Assembly (NCBI GenBank): GCA_023419605.1
Contig: JAEZXR010000086.1
Span: 124,001-188,000 of the forward strand
Length of the DNA stretch: 64,000 bases
Reading direction: 5' to 3'
DNA from: Bacillota bacterium
GTDB lineage: Bacteria > Bacillota > Clostridia > Acetivibrionales > JAEZXR01
The translations under genes and the position numbers were made by a program. The stretch's first letter is position 1. Each line of letters starts with the position of its first letter. Of the stretch, positions 1 through 8,020 are shown one piece after another. The notes under the pieces are model-generated. The model saw nothing but the letters and a program-made list of their open reading frames with translations. It was not told the origin of the DNA and did no database searches.

Positions 1-3
1 AGT

Positions 4-34
4 ATCCCTGTGACTTATGTCACAGGGATTTTTT
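4..34 (+). terminator. Intrinsic terminator of an upstream gene outside the window
   Basis: An 11-bp perfect stem (ATCCCTGTGAC paired with GTCACAGGGAT) with a TTAT loop is followed by a run of T. It ends just before the ribosome binding site of the YkuK-like gene, so it most likely closes a gene to the left of the window. Confidence 0.75.
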
Positions 35-54
35 GCTATTTGGAGGTGACTATT

Positions 55-582
55 ATGGTTGTAGGAAATATGATAGCGATTGATGAAAAGACAGAGTTTA
101 GAAGCCTTTCCGCCTGTTACTCCTCTTTTGAGGAAGTATACGAAGCCATTCTTGGATTTATGCGAAGCGATACGAAAAGCTCTTACAGAATATCCATCGG
201 TACGGATTCACAGGTGGCGGGAAAAACCGTATTTGTGACGTGCATTCATGTGCACAGAATCGGAAAAGGTGCTATTGGTTTTCTCCATCGAACCGAGTTT
301 CAGAGGCCGGTCAAGAATCTGAGAGAGAAAATATATCTGGAAACCTGCACCAGTCTCCAACTAGCCTATCTTTTTAATGAAGAAAAGATGAATGAAATTT
401 ATAAAGCAGTGGGACCTAAAGTGGATTTTGAATTTCATATCGATATTGGAGTGAAGGGACAGACAAAGACGCTCATCAGTGAAATGGTGGGTATGACAAA
501 AGGAATCGGCTTTGTACCTAAAATCAAGCCGGACAGCTACTGCGCCAGCAGCTTTGCCAACAGGTACACCAAAGCCATGTAA
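55..582 (+). CDS. ykuK: YkuK-like (DUF458) RNase H-fold protein
   Basis: The 175-residue product matches what I know of the YkuK/DUF458 family, which adopts a ribonuclease H-like fold but has no firmly established substrate. The acidic motif GTDSQ (residues 49-53) and a later HIDIG segment are where RNase H-fold metal ligands are expected. I chose the ATG at 55 because GGAGGTGA lies at ideal distance; an upstream in-frame start at 10 would lie inside the preceding terminator. It stands alone between two terminators. No signal peptide or membrane segment is seen, so it should be cytoplasmic. Family assignment is from sequence memory. Confidence 0.8.
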   Translation: MVVGNMIAIDEKTEFRSLSACYSSFEEVYEAILGFMRSDTKSSYRISIGTDSQVAGKTVFVTCIHVHRIGKGAIGFLHRTEFQRPVKNLREKIYLETCTSLQLAYLFNEEKMNEIYKAVGPKVDFEFHIDIGVKGQTKTLISEMVGMTKGIGFVPKIKPDSYCASSFANRYTKAM

Positions 583-640
583 ATAGGGTAGCAGGGCAAG
601 GGTGGAGAAGAAGGAACTGCCAGCCAACGACATCGTAAGA

Positions 641-709
641 AAATCAAAAGGAGAGGTCTCTTGACTGATGTGACTTCATCAGTCAAGAGACCTCTCCTTT
701 TGATTTTTT
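641..709. terminator. Long bidirectional terminator between ykuK and hcp
   Basis: A perfect 30-bp inverted repeat (641-670 with 677-706) with a 6-nt loop is flanked by T-rich sequence on both strands. It lies between convergent genes and can stop transcription from both. The stem is unusually long for an intrinsic terminator. Confidence 0.85.
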
Positions 710-719
710 ATTATACGAA

Positions 720-2006
720 TTATCCCAGCATTGCCTTCAGGTCATCCTGTGCATTTTCAGTGAGCTTCAGGTTAAAGGTCTGCTGCAATACATTGATTAC
801 ACCAGGGGAGAGGAATTCCGGAGCTTTTGGTCCAATGCGGATATCCTGGATTCCGAGGCTGAACAATCCGAGGAGAATAGCCACAGCCTTCTGTTCAAAC
901 CATGACAATACGATGGACAATGGCAGTTCGTTGACAGAGCAGTTGAATGCATCTGCAAGAGCCAGAGCGATCTTCACACCGGAGCCGGAGTTGTTGCACT
1001 GACCGAGGTCAATGTAACGCGGAATGTTGGTTCCGGGTACTGTACCGTAGTCATGGTCATTGAAGCGGAATTTACCGCAGGAAGTCGTCAGAATTACGCA
1101 ATTTTCAGGCAAGGACAGAGCCAGTTCTCTGTAGTATTCGCCGCCCTTTCCAGGTGCATCGCAGCCTGCGATTACGAAAAATCTCTTGATTTTTCCGGCT
1201 TTTACAGCATCAATGATTTCCGGCGCGATGGACAGCACAGTTTCGTGGTGGAAACCGGTGGTCAATGTCTTGTCGGACTTTACACTGGCAGCAGGCAGTG
1301 ACAGTGCTTTTTCAATCAGTGCGGTAAAGTCGTCATTTTCAATTTTCTTAACGCCCTCAAGACCTGCTACATCATAAGAGAAGAAACGGTCGAAGTAGGT
1401 TCCCTTGATGGGCATGAGGCAGTTTGTGGTACCGAGAATAGCGCCTGGGAATTCTTCGAAAACTTTTCTTTGATCGTACCATGCCTTACCTACATTACCC
1501 TTCAGGTGAGGATATTTCTTCAGCTCAGGATATCCATGGGCCGGAAGCATTTCAGAGTGGGTATAGATGTTGATACCTTTTCCTTCAGTCTGCTTCAATA
1601 ACTCCTGGAGAGCAAGCAGGTTATGGCCTGTTACCAGGATGCAGTGGCCTTCCACCTGGTCTTCCGACACAGTTACAGGCTGTGGAATTCCAAGCTTTGA
1701 AGTGTGGGCTTTGTCAAGAAGATCCATTACTTTTACTGTAGCAGTACCTACTCTTAGTGCCATTTCTATATGTTCATTTAAATTAAAGTTTGAGTTTGTC
1801 AAAGTCATGTAAAGTGCTTCGTGTGTAATTTTATCCACTTCAGGATCTGTAAAGCCCAGTTGTCTTGCATGGGTAGCATACGCTGATACACCCTTCAAAC
1901 CGAAGATAATAGTATCCTGGAGGCTTGCGATATTTTCATCCTTACCGCAAACACCTACTTTTGTACAGCCGCCTGTTGGACATTGTTCACATTGATAACA
2001 AAACAT
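720..2006 (-). CDS. hcp: Hydroxylamine reductase / hybrid-cluster protein, short form
   Basis: Hcp is a cytoplasmic Fe-S protein that reduces hydroxylamine to ammonia in vitro and is widely linked to nitric oxide detoxification in anaerobes. The 428-residue protein starts MFCYQCEQ, with the N-terminal cluster cysteines C3, C6, C14 and C20. The hybrid-cluster ligands appear intact: H128, E152, C196, C282, C310, C337, E371 and K373. At 428 residues it is about 120 shorter than the E. coli type, consistent with the form that lacks one three-helix bundle. The start at 2006 has AGAGGGGG upstream; a longer 456-residue frame adds 28 residues before the conserved start and is rejected. It is monocistronic, ending at the long terminator. 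Confidence 0.95.
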   Translation of the reverse strand: MFCYQCEQCPTGGCTKVGVCGKDENIASLQDTIIFGLKGVSAYATHARQLGFTDPEVDKITHEALYMTLTNSNFNLNEHIEMALRVGTATVKVMDLLDKAHTSKLGIPQPVTVSEDQVEGHCILVTGHNLLALQELLKQTEGKGINIYTHSEMLPAHGYPELKKYPHLKGNVGKAWYDQRKVFEEFPGAILGTTNCLMPIKGTYFDRFFSYDVAGLEGVKKIENDDFTALIEKALSLPAASVKSDKTLTTGFHHETVLSIAPEIIDAVKAGKIKRFFVIAGCDAPGKGGEYYRELALSLPENCVILTTSCGKFRFNDHDYGTVPGTNIPRYIDLGQCNNSGSGVKIALALADAFNCSVNELPLSIVLSWFEQKAVAILLGLFSLGIQDIRIGPKAPEFLSPGVINVLQQTFNLKLTENAQDDLKAMLG

Positions 2007-2048
2007 TGTTAAAATCCCCCTCTGTAAATTTTCATTTCGGATAATCTT

Positions 2049-2113
2049 ATTGTAATGGATTTGTACCGTGGGTTCTGTTATGTACGACACATTGAAATGT
2101 GATTTTTGTCACA
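2049..2113 (-). promoter_or_regulatory. hcp promoter with CRP/FNR-type operator
   Basis: TGTGA-N6-TCACA at 2098-2113 is a perfect CRP/FNR-family half-site pair. On the minus strand a TACAAT -10 box lies at 2049-2054 without a good -35. The operator centre is about 62 bp upstream of the expected start, close to the class I activator position. HcpR, a CRP/FNR-family regulator, controls hcp in many anaerobes, so HcpR-type activation is a reasonable inference. The regulator gene is not in this window. Confidence 0.6.
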
Positions 2114-2227
2114 AATTTGTAGCCATAAAATACGAAAATCTGATAAAATATATAATAAAGGCTTTAGGTAAACCACGATATGTTGATTTCTTTGTCAATT
2201 AAAATATATGATGGGAGTGTTAAACAA

Positions 2228-3343
2228 ATGTCATCAATTGCGCAAAAAGCAGCAGCGGTATTTTTGGTCTCGACTTTACTATTGTCCGGATGCGGGAGTA
2301 AGACGAACAATAGCGGAAATAATACCGGTTCTCCAACCCCGGCAGGTACGTCACAAGGGGCTACCTCTTCACCCCAGGCGGTGCAGAGTACGCCAACGCC
2401 TACACCTGCGCCACCGTTGGTGGACCTTCAAAAGGTGAAGCCCAATGAAGCAGGAAAGGTCATGGTGGTTATGTTTCACAATTTCGTTGAAACTTTTACC
2501 CCAACCCAGGCAGACCCCGGCGAGTACACTACAACTTTCAGTGAGTTCAGAAAACTGCTAGGCACCTTATATGATAAAGGGTACCGATTGGTGAACTTGA
2601 ATGATTTTCTGAATAATAACGTGAATGTACCGGCAGGTTGTGTGCCTATGATTTTTACCTTTGATGATGGAACGGCAGGGCAGTTTAACCTGGTTGAAGA
2701 GAACGGGAAGCTGGTGGCAAATAAGAATTCAGCTGTCGGCATCATGGAAGAGTTTAATAAAACCCATCCTGATTTCGGGCTAAAGGGGACATTTTACGTC
2801 AATCTGGGAAACCGAACCTTCGAGGGTAAGGGAACGGTGCAGGAAAGGCTGAAATACCTTGCAGATAAAGGTCTTGAAATCGGTAACCATACTCTGACCC
2901 ATGTAAGTTTGCCTCAGGTAAAAACTGCGGAGAAAATACAGCAGGAAATTGGGGGGAACCAGAAGAAAATGCTGGAGTTGATTCCCGGCTACCAAATGAC
3001 TACTTTCTCATTGCCCTATGGACAGGCGTCAAAAGACCTTCAGCAGTATGTTGCTCAAGGGGAGTTTGAGGGTGCAAAATACAGTCACCTGGCCATTGTA
3101 GAAGTGGGAGCAGGTCCAACCCTGTCAACAGTCCATAAAAAGTCCACCCCTCTGTCCATGAGTCGTGTAAGGGCCACGGGGATAAAACCCGTACAGGCAG
3201 ATCTGGACTGGTGGCTGAAGAACATCTCCAGAGCGGATGAATATGTCAGCGATGGGAACCCCAATACCGTTACAGTACCCAAAGCAAAAGCAGTGGATGT
3301 AGACCAGGAAAAGCTGAAGGGAAAATCCTTGGTAACTTATTAG
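2228..3343 (+). CDS. Polysaccharide deacetylase lipoprotein
   Basis: A 371-residue exported lipoprotein: signal peptide with lipobox LLSGC (lipidated Cys about residue 22), a Ser/Thr/Pro-rich linker to about residue 62, then a NodB-homology (carbohydrate esterase 4) domain. The metal-binding motifs are visible as TFDD (144-147) and HTLTH (221-225), followed by FSLPYG. Such enzymes de-N-acetylate or de-O-acetylate cell-wall or exopolysaccharide sugars; the substrate cannot be read from sequence. The ATG at 2228 has GGGAGTG upstream at 8 nt; a longer 387-residue frame adds residues before the signal peptide and is unlikely. It is divergent from hcp. Confidence 0.9.
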   Translation: MSSIAQKAAAVFLVSTLLLSGCGSKTNNSGNNTGSPTPAGTSQGATSSPQAVQSTPTPTPAPPLVDLQKVKPNEAGKVMVVMFHNFVETFTPTQADPGEYTTTFSEFRKLLGTLYDKGYRLVNLNDFLNNNVNVPAGCVPMIFTFDDGTAGQFNLVEENGKLVANKNSAVGIMEEFNKTHPDFGLKGTFYVNLGNRTFEGKGTVQERLKYLADKGLEIGNHTLTHVSLPQVKTAEKIQQEIGGNQKKMLELIPGYQMTTFSLPYGQASKDLQQYVAQGEFEGAKYSHLAIVEVGAGPTLSTVHKKSTPLSMSRVRATGIKPVQADLDWWLKNISRADEYVSDGNPNTVTVPKAKAVDVDQEKLKGKSLVTY

Positions 3344-3390
3344 TGCAGCGTGAACCAATAAAAAATAAAATTTTAACCGCCTATGTATAT

Positions 3391-3418
3391 TTGCAAAAGG
3401 AAGATGTTATAATATAAT
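3391..3418 (+). promoter_or_regulatory. Sigma-A type promoter for the 3503 gene
   Basis: TTGCAA (3391-3396) and TATAAT (3413-3418) are separated by 16 bp. Transcription would start near 3425 and run through the hairpin at 3441-3474 into the small gene. Confidence 0.55.
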
Positions 3419-3440
3419 GAGAATATACAATATATGGATA

Positions 3441-3474
3441 ATTGCAGATGAACCTTCCCGGGTTTATCTGCAAT
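3441..3474 (+). other. Leader hairpin before the 3503 gene
   Basis: ATTGCAGATGAACC pairs with GGTTTATCTGCAAT across a short loop, followed by ACTGTTTT. It lies between the promoter and the ribosome binding site, so it may be a weak terminator or attenuator in the leader. Confidence 0.45.
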
Positions 3475-3502
3475 ACTGTTTTATCATAGGGGAGTGGTTA
3501 AG

Positions 3503-3814
3503 GTGTTAAAAGATTGGGAGAAAAAGCATCAGACGGATTATGATGTGAAAAAGAAAGCTGTCAAGCTGGTTATTGTTCACTTAAAAAGGAAGCTTACACG
3601 AGAGTTTATAGGTTCGGAGTATGTGAACCAATGGGTCACGGAAATGGACGAACTCCTGTCAAAGTCCGATTTTGCAATTTCTGAATATATAGCCATGCGA
3701 AAGAAACTGAATGACGTGATCGAGAGCACGTTGGATGAAGAGATACGTTTTAAATTAAGAGACTCCTGGTATAGTTTGGGAAAAGCATTGGATAAAAAAG
3801 CTTCGTTTAAATAA
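3503..3814 (+). CDS. Small hypothetical helical protein
   Basis: I do not recognise this family. The 103-residue product is highly charged, has no signal peptide or membrane segment, and looks mostly alpha-helical, rich in Lys, Glu, Asp and Leu with heptad-like stretches. The GTG at 3503 is preferred over the in-frame GTG at 3494 because GGGGAG (3489-3494) is then at proper distance; either is possible. It is flanked by its own promoter and terminator, so it is probably a real single-gene unit. Confidence 0.65.
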   Translation: MLKDWEKKHQTDYDVKKKAVKLVIVHLKRKLTREFIGSEYVNQWVTEMDELLSKSDFAISEYIAMRKKLNDVIESTLDEEIRFKLRDSWYSLGKALDKKASFK

Positions 3815-3850
3815 CCCGGTCCACACAAAAGGACTGGGTTATTTGCTTTT
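3810..3850 (+). terminator. Terminator after the 3503 gene
   Basis: ATAACCCGGTCC (3811-3822) pairs with GGACTGGGTTAT (3831-3842), with one G-T pair, followed by a T-rich tail. Confidence 0.8.
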
Positions 3851-3964
3851 TACCGGTTTAGCCAAGTTACAGCAAGCCTCTCCTATGGAAATATTATACA
3901 CCGATTAGGAAATGATGTACTATAGAAATAGGCGGTAAATGAAAAAATACGTAGGAGGAGAAGG

Positions 3965-4132
3965 ATGCTTTTTAAGAACAAAACAACAGATGTAAACCCA
4001 TATAACGAAATAGAAGAAAAGATAAAAAGAGAACTCTTAGCTACCCTGGAGCGAAAAGGCATTGATATTTCTAAAATCCACGTTGACTTAAGAACCGGAA
4101 ATGTAAATGTAAGTTTAAGCATAAAACGATAA
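3965..4132 (+). CDS. 55-residue hypothetical protein
   Basis: ATG at 3965 follows a very strong AGGAGGAGAAGG ribosome binding site, and the frame runs 55 codons to TAA at 4130-4132, immediately before a terminator. The product starts MLFKNKTTDV, has a charged helical middle (EEKIKRELLATLERK) and ends in a predicted beta pair (VDLRTGNVNVSL). No known family is recognised. The strong binding site and adjacent terminator make it a credible small gene. Confidence 0.65.
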   Translation: MLFKNKTTDVNPYNEIEEKIKRELLATLERKGIDISKIHVDLRTGNVNVSLSIKR

Positions 4133-4160
4133 AAGTACAGCTTTCCAGCTGTACTTTTTA
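4131..4160. terminator. Bidirectional terminator between the 55-residue gene and argH
   Basis: AAAAGTACAGCT (4131-4142) pairs with AGCTGTACTTTT (4147-4158) across a TTCC loop. A-rich and T-rich flanks suit termination on both strands, serving the small gene and the end of argH. Confidence 0.8.
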
Positions 4161-4192
4161 TTGATAGATGAGATTTATTCAGGAGGAATCGT

Positions 4193-5575
4193 CTATATCT
4201 CCAGTGCTTCTATAAACCCTTTACCGCTTCCAATGGCCTGCAGTACGGCTTCAGCAGCAGGACCTCCGGGAAGGCCTCTTCCGGAAACACATTTTTCAAG
4301 GCTGATTTCCTGGTAAACATCCTCTTGAATTTTATCGGAGAAATTTTTAAACTCTTCCATGGAAAGCTGGTCGATGGCTTTGTTGTTCTGGATACAATAT
4401 AGTACCATTTTACCGATGATTTCATGCGCATTCCGGAAAGGAATTCCCTTCTTAACCAGATAATCGGCAATGTCCGTTGCATTGGTAAATCCACCCTGCG
4501 CAGCTTTATACATAGCAGCCGGCCGTATTTTCATAGTAGATACCATACTGGTAAACACAGGCAGGCACATTTTTACCGTGTCCACACAATCAAAGATGGC
4601 TTCCTTGTCTTCCTGCATATCCTTATTATAAGCCAAAGGCAGTGATTTCATCACTGTTAGAAGCGTCATGAGCCCACCATAGACACGCCCGGTTTTTCCT
4701 CTTACCAGTTCAGCCACATCAGGATTCTTCTTTTGAGGCATAATACTGCTGCCTGTGCTGTAAGCATCATCCAGTTCAATAAACCCAAACTCAGAGGTAG
4801 ACCAAAGAATAATCTCTTCACTGAATCGGCTCAGATGCATCATAGTAATGGAAAGGCAGGAGGCCAATTCAATGGCAAAATCCCTGTCGCTGACTCCATC
4901 CAGACTGTTTTCCGTGATGCCGGAAAACCCCAGCTCCTGCGCAACCATAAGCCGGTCGAGGGGATAAGTGGTACCCGCCAGGGCTCCGGAACCCAGAGGC
5001 ATTATATTGGTACGTTCATAGCAGTCCTCCAGCCGCAGGATATCCCGTTTGAACATCTGGAAATATGCCATGATGTGATGTGCGAAGGTGATGGGTTGTG
5101 CCCGCTGAAGGTGCGTATAGCCGGGAAGAATAGTTCCCGTGTTCTCTTCTGCCACTTTCAGAAGCACTTTTTCCAGAGAAACCAGCATGTTTTTGATTTC
5201 AATGATTTGCTCCTTCAGATACATTCGGATATCCAGCGCGATCTGGTCGTTTCTGCTTCTTCCTGTATGAAGGCGTTTCCCCACATCCCCGATTCTCTGT
5301 ATAAGAATTTTTTCCACATTCATGTGAATATCTTCCGCATCAATTTCGAAGTCGATAAGCCCCTTCTCGATATCTGCCAGTATTTCCTTCAAGGTTTTTT
5401 GTATCAGTGCAGCGTCTTCCACCGGTATAATTCCACGCTGTCCCAGCATTTTTGCATGGGCGATGCTGCCGGTAATATCCTGTTTATACAAGCGACTGTC
5501 AAAACGGATGGAGGAGTTGAAATCGTCCACCGATTGGTCCGTATTTTTCTCAAATCTGCCGCCCCAAAGTTTCAT
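4193..5575 (-). CDS. argH: Argininosuccinate lyase
   Basis: It catalyses the last step of arginine biosynthesis, cleaving argininosuccinate to arginine and fumarate in the cytoplasm. The 460-residue length is normal for ArgH. It opens MKLWGGRF, carries the TGRSRNDQ segment and has the superfamily signature GSSIMPQKKNPD near residue 280, including the catalytic serine loop. A GGAGTG ribosome binding site precedes the ATG. It is the second gene of argG-argH; the 118-bp gap contains a palindromic repeat rather than a terminator, so cotranscription from the argG promoter is likely. Confidence 0.97.
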   Translation of the reverse strand: MKLWGGRFEKNTDQSVDDFNSSIRFDSRLYKQDITGSIAHAKMLGQRGIIPVEDAALIQKTLKEILADIEKGLIDFEIDAEDIHMNVEKILIQRIGDVGKRLHTGRSRNDQIALDIRMYLKEQIIEIKNMLVSLEKVLLKVAEENTGTILPGYTHLQRAQPITFAHHIMAYFQMFKRDILRLEDCYERTNIMPLGSGALAGTTYPLDRLMVAQELGFSGITENSLDGVSDRDFAIELASCLSITMMHLSRFSEEIILWSTSEFGFIELDDAYSTGSSIMPQKKNPDVAELVRGKTGRVYGGLMTLLTVMKSLPLAYNKDMQEDKEAIFDCVDTVKMCLPVFTSMVSTMKIRPAAMYKAAQGGFTNATDIADYLVKKGIPFRNAHEIIGKMVLYCIQNNKAIDQLSMEEFKNFSDKIQEDVYQEISLEKCVSGRGLPGGPAAEAVLQAIGSGKGFIEALEI

Positions 5576-5603
5576 AATTATTCACTCCGTCGTATTTATT
5601 ATT

Positions 5604-5680
5604 AAAAGCGCTGCCGGCCCCAGGCGACCGGGGACCCTTAATATCCGGGAACCAGTGGCCAGGAACCAGTAACGCTTTTT
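5604..5680 (-). repeat. Palindromic repeat, copy 1 (argG-argH gap)
   Basis: On the minus strand this element begins AAAAAGCGTTACTGGTTCCT and ends with GCGCTTTT, giving imperfect terminal inverted repeats. A related element in the other orientation lies at 7791-7893. It is GC-richer than its surroundings. Relationship is by eye over the first 20 or so bases. Confidence 0.5.
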
Positions 5681-5693
5681 CAATTACTATTTA

Positions 5694-6905
5694 TTACTTA
5701 TTCTTTTCCTTCATCAGGGCATTGACTTTCAATGGAAGACCGAAGAGGTTGATGAAGCCTTCCGCGTCTTTTTGGTTGTAAACCGCATCTCTGCCGAAGG
5801 TGGACAATTCTTCACTGTACAGAGAGTAGTCGGATTTTGCTCCGGCAGGCATACAATTCCCTTTATACAGCTTCAAGCGGACCGTCCCGGTCACTGTTTG
5901 CTGGGTTACATCCACAAAGGCGGAAAGTGCTTCTCTGAGTGGTGTGTACCACTGGCCGAAGTATACCAGCTCGGCGAACCTTTGAGCAACGATGTCCTTG
6001 TAGTGAAGGGTATCCCTGTCGAGACAGAGGAGCTCCAGTTCTCTGTGAGCGGCGTACAATATAGTTCCGCCGGGAGTTTCATAAACCCCTCTGGATTTCA
6101 TGCCTACCAGTCTGTTTTCAACCATGTCGATAATGCCGATTCCGTTGGCTCCGCCGATTTTATTTAGGGCTTCAATCAATTCTACCGGTGCGTACTCAAC
6201 GCCATTCACCTTCTTAGGAATACCCTTTTCAAAATAAATTTCAACATAGGTAGGCGCATCGGGCGCTTTTTCCGGAGAAACCATGAGCTTCAGCAGCTTT
6301 TCGTACTGCGGCTCATTCCAGGGATCTTCCAGATCGGAACCTTCATGGCTCAGATGCCACAGGTTCCTGTCCATGCTGTAGTTATCCTTTTTGGAAACAG
6401 GGATGGGAATGTTTCTTGCCTGCGCATAGTCGATGGCGTCTTCTCTGGATTTGATATCCCAGATTCTCCAGGGGGCGATTATTTTCAGATGAGGAGCTAA
6501 GGCTTTAACGGTAAGTTCGAACCGGACCTGGTCATTGCCTTTTCCGGTAGCACCGTGGCAAATGGCGGTGGCACCTTCCTTCTCGGCGATTTCTACCAGA
6601 CGCTTTGCAATAATAGGGCGGGCGAAGGAGGTTCCAAGCAGGTATTTTCCTTCATACACGGCTCCAGCTTTGAGCGTTGGGAAGATAAATTCATTCACGA
6701 ATACATCCTGCAAATCCTCTATGTAAAGCTTGCTGGCACCTGTTTTGATTGCTTTCTCGTTTAAATGGTCCAGTTCCTCTCCCTGGCCGACATCAGCCGC
6801 CATGGCGATAACCTCATAATCGTAGTTTTCCTTTAGCCAGGGTATGATAATAGAAGTGTCTAGACCTCCTGAATAAGCTAATACTACTTTTTCCTTCTGA
6901 CTCAT
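5694..6905 (-). CDS. argG: Argininosuccinate synthase
   Basis: It joins citrulline and aspartate with ATP hydrolysis to argininosuccinate, the substrate of the downstream argH product. The 403-residue protein has the N-terminal ATP pyrophosphatase P-loop AYSGGLDTS (residues 10-18) and the conserved CHGATGKGNDQVRFE segment. Length is standard. AGGAGG precedes the ATG at 6905. Its promoter lies about 110 bp upstream and is overlapped by ArgR-type palindromes. The leader between promoter and gene contains an imperfect hairpin (about 6947-6990). Confidence 0.97.
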   Translation of the reverse strand: MSQKEKVVLAYSGGLDTSIIIPWLKENYDYEVIAMAADVGQGEELDHLNEKAIKTGASKLYIEDLQDVFVNEFIFPTLKAGAVYEGKYLLGTSFARPIIAKRLVEIAEKEGATAICHGATGKGNDQVRFELTVKALAPHLKIIAPWRIWDIKSREDAIDYAQARNIPIPVSKKDNYSMDRNLWHLSHEGSDLEDPWNEPQYEKLLKLMVSPEKAPDAPTYVEIYFEKGIPKKVNGVEYAPVELIEALNKIGGANGIGIIDMVENRLVGMKSRGVYETPGGTILYAAHRELELLCLDRDTLHYKDIVAQRFAELVYFGQWYTPLREALSAFVDVTQQTVTGTVRLKLYKGNCMPAGAKSDYSLYSEELSTFGRDAVYNQKDAEGFINLFGLPLKVNALMKEKNK

Positions 6906-7020
6906 ACAAAAACCTCCTCAATTATGTTATAATAAATCAGGCTATGGACAAGGACGGCGGAAAATCAAATTCCATCCGTTATCCATTGGCGGTTCATGAT
7001 TTACTTTGAATTTATTTATT

Positions 7021-7050
7021 ATTATACATTAAAATGTATAAATATGCAAT
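7021..7050 (-). promoter_or_regulatory. argG promoter overlapped by ArgR-type operator
   Basis: On the minus strand TTGCAT (7044-7049) and TATAAT (7021-7026) are spaced by exactly 17 bp. Two palindromes cover them: TATACATTAAAATGTATA at 7023-7040 and AATGTATAAATATGCAAT at 7033-7050. The latter fits a relaxed ARG-box pattern WNTGNATWWWWATNCANW. Binding of ArgR/AhrC there would block RNA polymerase, as expected for arginine repression. The promoter is directly readable; ArgR assignment is inference. Confidence 0.65.
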
Positions 7051-7283
7051 AACGTTATTAAAAATTTATACAGCAGCCATACCGGGATACATAGAAGACC
7101 TAAAAGTTAAAATATCCAACGCCTCCTGACCCTTTCAGGAGGGAAACTTGATTAAAAAGCTGGAGCTGTGGAAGGTGCCATAATTTTCCTTGCACCCCGG
7201 ACTAACCTTTTGCTGAATATCTATGCAGGGGTGAAAAGTTCCAGCGTAAATACCCATATGTACTGCTTGCAACGGAGGATTTG
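7051..7283. other. Intergenic region between divergent argG and ruvC
   Basis: No gene is seen. A hairpin CCTCCTGA/TCAGGAGG lies at 7122-7142 without a T-tract. No clear -35/-10 pair for ruvC was identified. Confidence 0.4.
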
Positions 7284-7784
7284 ATGATTATCATGGGAAT
7301 TGACCCTGGATTTGCAATTACAGGGTATGGTATAGTAAAATATGAGGGGAACAAATTTTCGGTCATTGACTATGGGGCAGTGACCACCGAGGCGTCCGAG
7401 CCTTTTCCGAAGCGCCTTTTGCTGTTGCACGAAGGCCTGCAGGAACTTATTGAAAAACATAAGCCGGATGCCATCGCGGTAGAAGAATTGTTCTTTAATA
7501 AAAATATAAAAACGGCCCTGAATGTTGGACATGGCAGGGGGGTAGCCCTGCTGGCAGGGGCAAAAGCCGGGATTGAAGTGTTCGAATATACCCCGCTTCA
7601 GGTAAAACAGTCGGTTGTGGGCTATGGAAGGGCAGAGAAGACGCAGATCCAGCAAATGATAAAAGTTATTTTAAACCTGCCGAAAGTGCCGAAGCCCGAT
7701 GACGTTGCAGACGCTCTGGCCATTGCGGTATGCCATGGCCATTCCTACCGGATGAACACATTGCAAACCGGGCAGTGGAGGTAG
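7284..7784 (+). CDS. ruvC: Holliday junction resolvase RuvC
   Basis: RuvC cleaves four-way DNA junctions after branch migration by RuvAB. The 166-residue product begins MIIMGIDPGF, matching the family start, so ATG 7284 (GGAGG 5 nt upstream) is preferred to the TTG at 7281. The catalytic acids are visible: Asp in GIDPG, Glu in VEELFF, and the two Asp in PDDVADALA near the C terminus. It precedes ruvA and ruvB, but a 236-bp gap with two repeats separates it from ruvA. Confidence 0.97.
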   Translation: MIIMGIDPGFAITGYGIVKYEGNKFSVIDYGAVTTEASEPFPKRLLLLHEGLQELIEKHKPDAIAVEELFFNKNIKTALNVGHGRGVALLAGAKAGIEVFEYTPLQVKQSVVGYGRAEKTQIQQMIKVILNLPKVPKPDDVADALAIAVCHGHSYRMNTLQTGQWR

Positions 7785-7790
7785 GGGGAT

Positions 7791-7893
7791 AAAAGCGCTG
7801 CTGGTTCCTTGTTGCGAGTTGCTGGATGGTGGCTGTGGTATAAGTACAGGCCGTAAACCAGTAACCAGGAACTAACGACTAGGAACGATTTTT
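7791..7893 (+). repeat. Palindromic repeat, copy 2 (ruvC-ruvA gap)
   Basis: It begins AAAAGCGCTGCTGGTTCCT, similar to the start of the element at 5604-5680 read on the minus strand, and ends near CGATTTTT. Interior blocks rich in GGAACC/GGTTCC suggest a small non-autonomous repeat family. Confidence 0.5.
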
Positions 7894-7917
7894 AATCCTA
7901 ACGGAAGTAGTGGAATG

Positions 7918-7967
7918 AGACATGGGGACATTCCCCGATGTTTTATCAGGGGTGTGTCCCCGTGTCT
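7918..7967. repeat. REP-like hairpin with GGGGACA arms
   Basis: AGACATGGGGACATTCCCC pairs with GGGGTGTGTCCCCGTGTCT across a short loop. Hairpins of this GGGGACA type are common dispersed elements in bacteria, sometimes linked to Y1 (RAYT) transposases. No transposase is nearby. Confidence 0.55.
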
Positions 7968-8020
7968 TATGGAACGAAAATTTTTATGATAACCAGGAAT
8001 TTATATAATGGAGGTTTGCC

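Noticed and set aside
4733..5605. 290-codon plus-strand open frame
   Set aside because: It is antisense to argH and has no ribosome binding site or family resemblance.
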